Assembly (NCBI GenBank): GCA_035464655.1
Contig: DATHRZ010000012.1
Location: 62,001 to 126,000 of the forward strand
DNA length: 64,000 bases
Source of the DNA: JARFPW01 sp035464655
GTDB lineage: Bacteria; Gemmatimonadota; Gemmatimonadetes; Palauibacterales; Palauibacteraceae
Reading direction: 5' to 3'
The notes beneath the pieces were generated by a model. It searched no databases and had not been told where the DNA came from. It was given only the letters and a program-made list of their open reading frames with translations. A program made the translations under genes and the position numbers. Shown here one piece after another: positions 33,909 through 42,533 of the stretch. Within the stretch, counting starts at the first letter, position 1, and each line of letters starts with the position of its first letter.

Positions 33909-35785
33909 ACAGTTTGTGACCCGCGACTCGCGTGATGGGTTCCGGTGGCGCGCCGCTCGAACGTCGGCCCCCCGTCCTCGATCTGGTAGGCCAGCGCCCA
34001 CGCGCCGGGACCCGTATGGACACCGAGCGCCGCCGCCGCCGGGCCGACCAGCACCTCGCTGGCAGGATAGCGCGATCTGAGGATCCGCGCGATTTCAGTC
34101 GTGGTTTCGGGGGCGCCGAAGTGGGCCACGCCGAACCGGACCTCGCGCGACCCGTCGACCCGCTCATCGACGAGTGCGAGCACGCGCTCGACGACGGCTT
34201 CGCGGCCACGGGCCCGGTCGATCGGCACGATGCGGCCGTCGGACGTCAGGGTCAGAATGGGCTTCAGGTCGAGCATCCCACCCAGCCACGCCCGCGTACG
34301 ACCGATGCGCCCGGACCGGAGAAGGTACTCCATCGTGTCGACCGTGAAGAAGACGTTGGACTGGTCGCGAACCCGGCGAAGCTCCGCGACGACGTCCGGC
34401 AGCGCGAGCCCGCGTTCGAGCAGCTCGATTGCCCGAATCACCAGCAGCCCGATCCCCAGAGATCCCGAGCGGGAGTCGACCGCCGCGGTCGGCAGCTCGT
34501 CGAACTCGCGCAGCACGGCCGCCGCGGAAGCGAGCGTTCCCGAGACCGCGCCGCTCACGAACACGCCGAGCAGCTCCTCGGCACCGTGATCGACGGCGCG
34601 GCGGCAGGCGGCCCGAAAGGCGGCCGGGGACGGCTGCGACGTCTTGGGCAACGGATTCGCCGGGTCGAGCATCAGCTCGAGCAGCTCGTCGGACTGGAGG
34701 TCGACGCCGTCGCGGTAGACGTCGTCTCCCACGATCACCTGGAGGGGGACGACCGTGACCCCGTGGCGCTCGACCCACGCGCGGGGCAGATCGGCGGCCG
34801 AATCGGTGAGCACGGCCGTGTGGTGGCTCGCCGTACCGGCCAGCATCGTGTCCTCGACGTGTTTCGACGCGATGGTCCCGAAGCGCCCGAGCACGTCCAC
34901 GACCTCATCGGGCCGATCGGAGTGGATGTGCACCTTCGCCAGCGCACCCGAGCGCACGACGAGCAAAGACGTGCCCAGGCTCGCCAGGGCCGAGCGCAGC
35001 TCGGCCGTCGCCGGGATGTTCCCCCGAATCGCCACCTGCGTGCAGTACCGGCCCTCGTCGGCGCCGACTCCCGCCTCGCGCGCCGCGTACAACGAGGGCG
35101 CACCGGGAGCTTCATGCGTCGACGATGCCGCCAGGTCTTCGGTACTCAGCCGGCCCTCGACGAGTTGCACGACGCCTTCGAAGAACTCGACCAGTCCGCG
35201 GGCGCCGGCGTCGACGACGCCGGCCTCGGTGAGCGCGGGAAGCATTTCCTGCGTCCGGGCCAGCGAGGCGCGGGCCACCCTCTGCACGTCGTCGAGCCAG
35301 CGGGCGAGGTCGCGTGCGTCGGTGTCGCCCGCGGCAGCCATGTCGCTCGCCACGGTGAGAAGCGTGCCCTCGCGCGGGTCCTCCAGCACGTCGCGCAGGT
35401 GATCGGCGGCCTGCCGGAACGCGTGCGCCACGTCGACGGCGGCGGCGCGACGCCGGTCGCCGATCGCCTCCGCGAACCCCAGGAGCAGGTGGGAGAACAG
35501 CATTCCCGAGTTGCCACGGGCCCCGAGCACACTGGCGTCGGCCGCGGATCGAACGACCTCGCCGAGCGAGCTGCTGTCGAGACGTCGCACCGCGGCGGCG
35601 ATCGAGCGCAGGGTGAGGGCCAGATTCGTACCCGTGTCCCCGTCGGGCACGGGAAACACGTTGATGCGGTCGAGCTCGGCGCGGTGGCGCTCGACGTTGT
35701 GGACGCCGGCGATCAGCAGCCGACGGAATCGCCGTCCATCCAGGTATGCGATCCCCGTAGGGGCACGACGGTCGTCAGGCGCCAC
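33905..35785 (-). CDS. FakA-DegV fusion: DAK2-type fatty-acid kinase joined to a DegV fatty-acid-binding domain
   Basis: 626 residues. The DAK2 ATP-binding domain (about 30-205) shows FPVPDGDTGTN (44-54), ARGNSGM (89-95) and DAGARGLVEFFEG. A FakA C-terminal-like domain (245-314) has YCTQVAIRG and LAKVHIHSDRPDEVV. A complete DegV domain (about 322-605) follows with VLTDSAADLP, VFVSGAVSGTLASA and RIGRTRAWLGGMLDLKPIL. In Firmicutes FakA phosphorylates fatty acids bound to separate FakB/DegV proteins; here kinase and carrier are one chain. The role in exogenous fatty-acid use is inferred from the two halves. It is coupled to rsfS. Confidence 0.85.
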   Translation of the reverse strand: MAPDDRRAPTGIAYLDGRRFRRLLIAGVHNVERHRAELDRINVFPVPDGDTGTNLALTLRSIAAAVRRLDSSSLGEVVRSAADASVLGARGNSGMLFSHLLLGFAEAIGDRRRAAAVDVAHAFRQAADHLRDVLEDPREGTLLTVASDMAAAGDTDARDLARWLDDVQRVARASLARTQEMLPALTEAGVVDAGARGLVEFFEGVVQLVEGRLSTEDLAASSTHEAPGAPSLYAAREAGVGADEGRYCTQVAIRGNIPATAELRSALASLGTSLLVVRSGALAKVHIHSDRPDEVVDVLGRFGTIASKHVEDTMLAGTASHHTAVLTDSAADLPRAWVERHGVTVVPLQVIVGDDVYRDGVDLQSDELLELMLDPANPLPKTSQPSPAAFRAACRRAVDHGAEELLGVFVSGAVSGTLASAAAVLREFDELPTAAVDSRSGSLGIGLLVIRAIELLERGLALPDVVAELRRVRDQSNVFFTVDTMEYLLRSGRIGRTRAWLGGMLDLKPILTLTSDGRIVPIDRARGREAVVERVLALVDERVDGSREVRFGVAHFGAPETTTEIARILRSRYPASEVLVGPAAAALGVHTGPGAWALAYQIEDGGPTFERRATGTHHASRGSQTV

Positions 35786-35818
35786 GCGCCCCGTGCGGTG
35801 ACATGTCGCCGCCGGCCG

Positions 35819-36274
35819 CTATTCTTCTTCGTCGGCGACGACCCAGACGGTCACTTCAGGCTGCACCTCGGCGCTGAGCCGGATCGGCACCTTGTACGTG
35901 CCGAGCTGCTTGATCGGCTCGGCGAGCTGGATGTGGCGGCGGTCCACCTCGACCCCCTTCTCGGCGAGCGCGTCCGCGATGTCCGACGAGGACACGGATC
36001 CGAACAGCTTCCCGTCTTCGCCCGCCTTCACCGGGAAATTGAGCGACTGGGCCTCGATGTCGCCGGCCAGGGCCGCCGCCTTCTCGATCTCGCGCTGCGC
36101 CGCCGAGACGAGGTGCTCACGCTCCTCTTCGATGCGCGCGAGATTCGCCTTCGTGGCACGGATCGCGAAGCCGTACGGAACGAGATAGTTACGGGCGTAT
36201 CCGGGCTTGACGTCGACGACCTCGCCCACGTCGCCCAGGTTTTCCATTTCCTTCAACAGTATGACCTGCGCCAT
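35819..36274 (-). CDS. rplI: 50S ribosomal protein L9
   Basis: 151 residues, usual length. It begins MAQVILLKEMENLGDVGEVVDVKPGYARNYLVPYGFA, the hallmark L9 start, then the long connecting helix and a C-terminal domain (GKLFGSVSSSDIADAL). It is the last gene of the rpsF-rpsR-membrane protein-rplI operon, an order shared with Firmicutes and many other bacteria. Confidence 0.97.
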   Translation of the reverse strand: MAQVILLKEMENLGDVGEVVDVKPGYARNYLVPYGFAIRATKANLARIEEEREHLVSAAQREIEKAAALAGDIEAQSLNFPVKAGEDGKLFGSVSSSDIADALAEKGVEVDRRHIQLAEPIKQLGTYKVPIRLSAEVQPEVTVWVVADEEE

Positions 36275-36304
36275 CCTTCTGTCTCCAGCTTTCGATGGTT
36301 CGAT

Positions 36305-37222
36305 TCACCCGGAACCGGAAGACGAGCGACGGCGGAAGCGCTCCCGCACGTCGAGCCACGTATCCCCGATTCCGAACACGAATGCCGTACCCAGAACCAC
36401 CGGGTACAGCAACAGCGCCGCAAACGCCAGCAGCATCCAGCCCCAGGCCGTCGCCCCGGCAGTGGTGAGCAGCCAACCAATCACTGCCCCGCCCCGGACA
36501 ACATACAGGACCGCCATGAACACGGCCGCATTCGCGCCCAACCGCTCGGCCAGGCCCGCCGGTGCGAGCACAAACAGTGCAAGGCCCACCGCGAACAGCC
36601 ACACGAGGTGGTCGCTGAACCGAAACTCCCTGGCCCGCGCCGGCGCCCCTGGACGACCCGTCAGCCGCCCGAAAACATACGACCCGATCGCCAGCGCGGG
36701 CAGCGACGCCAATGCCAGCAGCGCCGGATAGATCTCCTGCTGGATGTCCGCCCAGCGAAGAATCGCCGTTCCGACCGAATCGGCGACCTCGATACTGCCG
36801 GCCGCGGCGTGCGACCACTGCAGCAGGACGACCGCCGCGAGCTGGATCTGCTCGGCCATCCACGCATCGAGACCCACGACGACGTGCGGACGCAGTAGCC
36901 CGACCACGGCGACGGCCACGGCGGCCACGCAGATCGCGCCGAGCGAGCGAGCCAGCAACGTCGAGCGTCCCATCAGGAGCGACGTGACGACGAAGCCGCT
37001 GCCCAGCAGCACGGGCCACGAACGATGCGCGAACCACTCGGCTCCGCGCGTCGACCCGCCGGACAGAAAGGCCAACGCCAGGAGCGCGAGTCCCGTCAGG
37101 AGCGCCGGAAGGTCGTCGGGCCGCAGGGCAACCAACATGATGCCCAGCGGAATCAGTACGAGCAGGAACGGGCTGATCGGCGACACGAGAAGCGCCGCGG
37201 CCAGCATCCCCAGGTGAACCAC
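36305..37222 (-). CDS. YybS/DUF2232-like polytopic membrane protein
   Basis: 305 residues with about eight hydrophobic helices, from LGMLAAALLVSPISPFLLVLIPLGIML to LLAFAALLLYPVVLGTAFVFGIGDTWLDVRERF. The position between rpsR and rplI and the final FGIGDTWLDVR match the DUF2232 family, which occupies this slot in many genomes. No enzyme motif is visible and the function is unknown. The start is GTG 37222; ATG 37207, five codons later, is an alternative. Confidence 0.78.
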   Translation of the reverse strand: MVHLGMLAAALLVSPISPFLLVLIPLGIMLVALRPDDLPALLTGLALLALAFLSGGSTRGAEWFAHRSWPVLLGSGFVVTSLLMGRSTLLARSLGAICVAAVAVAVVGLLRPHVVVGLDAWMAEQIQLAAVVLLQWSHAAAGSIEVADSVGTAILRWADIQQEIYPALLALASLPALAIGSYVFGRLTGRPGAPARAREFRFSDHLVWLFAVGLALFVLAPAGLAERLGANAAVFMAVLYVVRGGAVIGWLLTTAGATAWGWMLLAFAALLLYPVVLGTAFVFGIGDTWLDVRERFRRRSSSGSG

Positions 37223-37280
37223 GGGGACGCCCCGACCCGCGAAAGGCCCGGTCTCCGGCGCCGCCGCTCCCGGCCTTCGC

Positions 37281-37499
37281 TCAGTCGTAGTAACCCTGGA
37301 TGTAGGGCACGAGGGCGATGTGGCGCGCCCGCTTGATCGCCGTGCCGAGTTGCCGCTGATGCCTGGCGCAGGTACCCGTCGCGCGCCGGGGCAGGATCTT
37401 GCCCCGGTCGGTCAGGAATCGCTCGAGCGTGCGGTCGTCCTTGTAGTCAATGCGCCGGACGCCCCGCTCGCAGAATCTGCAGACTTTTCTGAAGGCCAT
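37281..37499 (-). CDS. rpsR: 30S ribosomal protein S18
   Basis: 72 residues: RKVCRFCERGVRRIDYKD, RGKILPRRATGTCARHQRQL and IALVPYIQGYY. The two CxxC/CxxH pairs (CRFC and CARH) show the zinc-binding form of S18; zinc-free paralogues lack them. It follows rpsF by one base. Confidence 0.97.
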   Translation of the reverse strand: MAFRKVCRFCERGVRRIDYKDDRTLERFLTDRGKILPRRATGTCARHQRQLGTAIKRARHIALVPYIQGYYD

Positions 37500-37501
37500 G
37501 G

Positions 37502-37912
37502 TCAGTCCTCGTCCTCGGACTCATCGTCGTCGTTGTCGTCATCATCGTCGTCGTCATCATCGTCATCGTCGTCATCGTCGTCGTCATCGTCGTCGCCACG
37601 CAGCGACGGCGGTGTCGGAAGCTCCCCTTCGGACAGGACGACGAGGTGGCGGAGCAGGTCTTCGTCGAGCTTCAGCGCCCGTTCGAACTCGGGAAGCACG
37701 TCGGGCGGCGCCGTGAACTGCGCCACCACGTAGGTGCCGTTGCGCTCGTCCTCGATGGGATAGGAAAGCTCGCGCTTTCCCCAGTACTCGACCGCCGTGA
37801 TCTCGGCGCCCGGCGCGGAAAGGATCCGCTCGTGGAACTTCTGGACCCTGGCCTCGACGTCGTCGGTGGCCATGGCCGATCGGAAAATGTAGACGACTTC
37901 GTAGTCGCGCAT
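37502..37912 (-). CDS. rpsF: 30S ribosomal protein S6 with a long polyaspartate tail
   Basis: 136 residues. Residues 1-100 are a normal S6 (MRDYEVVYIFRSAMATDDVEARVQKF, VEYWGKRELSYPIEDERNGTYVVAQF). The C-terminus then runs into 20 consecutive Asp codons, an Asn, three Asp and ESEDED. E. coli S6 is also extended by added Glu residues through RimK, but here the acid tail is genome-encoded and very long. The repeat uses both GAC and GAT. It heads the rpsF-rpsR-rplI operon and has its own promoter and structured leader. Confidence 0.95.
   Translation of the reverse strand: MRDYEVVYIFRSAMATDDVEARVQKFHERILSAPGAEITAVEYWGKRELSYPIEDERNGTYVVAQFTAPPDVLPEFERALKLDEDLLRHLVVLSEGELPTPPSLRGDDDDDDDDDDDDDDDDDDDDNDDDESEDED
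37535..37594. repeat. Trinucleotide repeat encoding 20 Asp residues in rpsF
   Basis: Twenty consecutive GTC/ATC triplets on the plus strand (GAC/GAT on the coding strand). Such a tract could change length by slippage without a frameshift, so strains may differ in tail length. Confidence 0.9.
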
Positions 37913-37934
37913 CGCCTCTCCTCTGGTCTCTGCG

Positions 37935-37959
37935 GCCCCGGAAGCGCGTCTTCCGGGGC
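37935..37959 (-). promoter_or_regulatory. Hairpin in the rpsF leader (S6:S18 autoregulation candidate or attenuator)
   Basis: Perfect 10-bp stem GCCCCGGAAG/CTTCCGGGGC with a five-base loop, 23 bases before the rpsF ATG and downstream of the rpsF promoter. No U-run follows, so it is unlikely to be an intrinsic terminator. Leaders of rpsF in many bacteria bind the S6:S18 complex; this hairpin could be part of such a site. Confidence 0.5.
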
Positions 37960-37982
37960 AGGAGTCATGGTTGTTCCGCCAT

Positions 37983-38006
37983 CCGCCGGGCCGAGTCGCC
38001 CGACGG
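37983..38006 (-). promoter_or_regulatory. Second hairpin in the rpsF leader
   Basis: Nine-pair stem CCGTCGGGC/GCCCGGCGG (one G-U pair) with a six-base loop, starting just after the expected transcription start. With the hairpin at 37935-37959 it makes a leader of about 100 nt with two strong stems. Confidence 0.45.
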
Positions 38007-38016
38007 ACAGCCCTTA

Positions 38017-38045
38017 ATGATATCCGGCGGGGTCCCTCGATTCAA
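38017..38045 (-). promoter_or_regulatory. Sigma-70-type promoter of the rpsF operon
   Basis: On the minus strand TTGAAT (38045-38040), a 17-base spacer, and TATCAT (38022-38017). It lies immediately after the hppA stop and about 100 bases before rpsF. The -10 is the same hexamer as at recA. Confidence 0.75.
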
Positions 38046-38047
38046 GC

Positions 38048-40165
<2,118 letters not shown>

Positions 40166-40188
40166 GAATCAGTTCTCCTGTCGGATTC

Positions 40189-40755
40189 TCAGTTGAATCG
40201 GTTCATCGCCGGCTCCACACCTTCGGCCAGCCAGCACTCGACCGCGTCCGCCATGCGTCCCATCGCTTCGATCACGGCCGATTCCTCGGTCGCCGGGGGC
40301 GCGGCCAGCACCCAGTCGGCCAGGTCGATCTCCGCCCGGCCCGGCGAGCCGACCCCGATGCGCAGGCGAGCGTACTCTCGCGAACCCAGCGCCTGCTCGA
40401 CGGAGGCCAGGCCGTTGTGGCCGCCGGCCGAACCGCGACCGCGAATCCGGAAGTCGCCCGGCGGCAGCGAGACGTCGTCGACGAGCACGAGCAGATCGGT
40501 TTCGGGGGCCAGATCCCGCTCTTCTTCGAGCAGGCGCGGCAGGACCCGGCCGCTGCGGTTCATGTAGCCGAGCGGACGGGCGATCAGCACGGACTCGTCG
40601 GCAACCCGACCCTCGCTCGTCGCCACGCCATCCGCCGCTCGTGCCGGCGGGAACGACCAGCGCCGCGCGAGTTGATCGGCCAGCCACCAGCCCGCGTTGT
40701 GTCGGGTGTCCCGGTAGGCGTCGCCGGGATTGCCGAGGGCGAGGATGAGCTTCAG
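40189..40755 (-). CDS. pth: Peptidyl-tRNA hydrolase with an apparent CTG start
   Basis: Releases tRNA from peptidyl-tRNA after drop-off. From 40755 the translation is (M)KLILALGNPGDAYRDTRHNA, the canonical start of the family, including catalytic His19 and Asn9. The initiating codon can only be CTG (40755-40753): no ATG, GTG or TTG exists upstream in this frame, and the first one downstream, GTG 40626, would delete the first 43 residues and the catalytic His. The CTG overlaps the rplY stop as CTGA, the same four-base geometry as the GTGA and ATGA overlaps elsewhere. The rest is regular: SVLIARPLGYMNRSG, LLVLVDDVSLPPG and RGSAGGHNGLAS. Total 188 residues. Confidence 0.9.
   Translation of the reverse strand: MKLILALGNPGDAYRDTRHNAGWWLADQLARRWSFPPARAADGVATSEGRVADESVLIARPLGYMNRSGRVLPRLLEEERDLAPETDLLVLVDDVSLPPGDFRIRGRGSAGGHNGLASVEQALGSREYARLRIGVGSPGRAEIDLADWVLAAPPATEESAVIEAMGRMADAVECWLAEGVEPAMNRFN
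40752..40755 (-). other. CTGA stop/start overlap joining rplY and pth
   Basis: The rplY TGA stop (40754-40752) and the pth CTG start (40755-40753) share bases. The upstream rplY end (GAGGACGAAGAGAGC) supplies purine-rich sequence that could act as ribosome-binding site for coupled re-initiation. Confidence 0.7.
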
Positions 40756-41441
40756 CTCTCTTCGTCCTCGTCGGCCTCGGTCTCGTCGCCCTCTTCCTCG
40801 TCACGTGCCGTGATGACCTCGGGCTCCAACCCTTCGAGCGCCTCGAGCGCCTCTTCCTCTTCTTCGGGCTCCTCGATGATCCGGGGCGGCTGGACCGTCA
40901 CGATCGTGCGCTCGGGCGCCTCCGCCGTTTCGAACCCCATCGTGTCGAGGTCGGAGACGTGCAGGGAGTCGCCGATCTCGAGGGCGGTCACGTCGATCTC
41001 GAACGCCTCGGGAATCTCGCTCGGCAGCACCTCGATCTCGACCTCGTGCAGCGCCTGCTGAAGTACGCCGCCGGCGTTCTTGACGCCCGAGGCCGTACCG
41101 GTCACGTGGACGGGCACCGAGACCTTGATCTTCTCATCGGCCCTGATCGCGAAGAAGTCGATGTGCAGAACCTGGCTCTTGTAGGGGTGTCGCTGGATCT
41201 CGCGGATCAACACCTGCCGCGACTTCCCGTCGAGCTCGAGCTCTACGAGCGTGTTCTCGACGGAAATCCTGCTGGTCAGCGCGTCGAACTCGTGGGCGCT
41301 GGCGGCCACGGCGATCGAGTCGATGCCGTGCCCGTAGATATTGGCCGGGATTCGACCGTCAGCGCGCAGCTTGCGCGCGTCGCCCTTGCCGCGACCGTCC
41401 CGCATCTCGACCTGCAGGGTGGCGGTTTCTCGCTTATTCAT
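40752..41441 (-). CDS. rplY: 50S ribosomal protein L25/general stress protein Ctc
   Basis: 229-residue long form. The L25 domain (1-95, RDGRGKGDARKLRADGRIPANIYG) binds 5S rRNA. The CTC/TL5 beta domain follows (about 100-190). A strongly acidic tail of about 35 residues ends the protein (EEPEEEEEALEALEGLEPE and EEEGDETEADEDEES). It lies between prs and pth, an order found across many bacteria. Confidence 0.95.
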   Translation of the reverse strand: MNKRETATLQVEMRDGRGKGDARKLRADGRIPANIYGHGIDSIAVAASAHEFDALTSRISVENTLVELELDGKSRQVLIREIQRHPYKSQVLHIDFFAIRADEKIKVSVPVHVTGTASGVKNAGGVLQQALHEVEIEVLPSEIPEAFEIDVTALEIGDSLHVSDLDTMGFETAEAPERTIVTVQPPRIIEEPEEEEEALEALEGLEPEVITARDEEEGDETEADEDEES

Positions 41442-41466
41442 GACTCTCGTCCCTCTCGGTTTCCTG

Positions 41467-42426
41467 TCAGTCGAACAGCTTGCTTACGGATCGGTTGTAG
41501 TGCGTGCTCTCGATGGCCCGCGCGAGCAGGTTGGCCACGGACACCGTGACGAGGCTCGGCAGGCCGCGCCGCTTCTCCTCCGGAATCGCGATCGTATCGG
41601 TCACCGTGACCTCGGCCACGTCGGCGGCGGCGAGACGCTCCACGGCCGGACCCGACAGCAGGGCATGCGTGGCGATGCAGAAGATCTCCCTCGCTCCACG
41701 CTCGCGCAGTGCCCGCACGGCATTCGCCATCGTCCCCGCGGTATCCACCATATCGTCGGGGATGATGCACCGCTTCCCGTCGACGTCACCCACGACGTTG
41801 ACGACCTCCGCCACGTTCGGGCTCGGGCGCCGCTTGTCGATGATCGCGAAGCCGGAGCCGAGGCGCTTTGCGTAGCCGCGGGCCATCTTCGCCGCACCGA
41901 CGTCGGTGGCGACGACGACCAGGTTGTCGAGGTCGCGCGACCGATAGTGCTGCATGAACACAGGCGCCGCGTACAGGTGGTCGACCGGGATGTCGAAGAA
42001 TCCCTGGAGCTGGTGCTGGTGAAAGTCGATCGTGATCAACCGGTCGGCCCCGGCGGCCACGATCAGGTTCGCCACCAGCTTGGCCGCAATCGACACGCGC
42101 GGCTGGTCTTTCCGGTCCTGCCTCGAATAGCCGTAGTAGGGGACGACCGCCGTGACCCGGGCGGCCGACGCCCGCTTCGCCGCATCGATCAGCAGGAGCA
42201 GCTCGAGCAGGTTCTCGGCCGGCGGGTTCGTCGACTGGATGACGAACACGTCGCGACCCCGAACGTTCTCGTCGATCCGCACGAAGATCTCCCCGTCGGC
42301 GAATCTCCGCACGGTGGTTTCGCACAGGGCCTGACCGAGCTCGCCCGCGATACTGGCGGCGAGGTCGGGGTTCGCCGTGCCCGTCATGACCATCATCGGC
42401 GTGCCGGTCGCCGAGAGTTCCGACAT
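41467..42426 (-). CDS. prs: Ribose-phosphate pyrophosphokinase
   Basis: Makes PRPP from ribose 5-phosphate and ATP for nucleotide, His, Trp and NAD synthesis. 319 residues from ATG 42426. Motifs: RFADGEIFVRIDENVRG, PYYGYSRQDRK, the ATP flexible loop with DFHQHQLQGFFDIPVDHLYA, and the PRPP loop DDMVDTAGTMANA. ATG 42441, five codons earlier, is possible, but GAGG is well placed before 42426. Confidence 0.96.
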   Translation of the reverse strand: MSELSATGTPMMVMTGTANPDLAASIAGELGQALCETTVRRFADGEIFVRIDENVRGRDVFVIQSTNPPAENLLELLLLIDAAKRASAARVTAVVPYYGYSRQDRKDQPRVSIAAKLVANLIVAAGADRLITIDFHQHQLQGFFDIPVDHLYAAPVFMQHYRSRDLDNLVVVATDVGAAKMARGYAKRLGSGFAIIDKRRPSPNVAEVVNVVGDVDGKRCIIPDDMVDTAGTMANAVRALRERGAREIFCIATHALLSGPAVERLAAADVAEVTVTDTIAIPEEKRRGLPSLVTVSVANLLARAIESTHYNRSVSKLFD

Positions 42427-42504
42427 CGGATTGCGCCTCATTGTTGTGGAGCATGGGCGAACGGGCCCGGAACATCGAGCGTTCCGCTCGAAAAACAGCC
42501 CATA

Positions 42505-42533
42505 ATGTTATGCACAACGCGCCCGTCCGTCAA
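42505..42533 (-). promoter_or_regulatory. Sigma-70-type promoter of prs-rplY-pth
   Basis: On the minus strand TTGACG (42533-42528), exactly 17 bases, and TAACAT (42510-42505). It lies 79 bases before the prs start and its -35 overlaps the stop codon region of the preceding DUF255 gene. It is the best consensus promoter in the window. Confidence 0.75.

Noticed and set aside
33932..36898. 988-codon plus-strand frame opposite the FakA-DegV gene, rplI and the DUF2232-like gene
   Set aside because: It spans three well-supported minus-strand genes and their gaps; composition is typical antisense noise.
37935..37959. Intrinsic terminator for hppA
   Set aside because: The stem is strong but no U-run follows and a good promoter lies between it and hppA, so it belongs to the rpsF leader.
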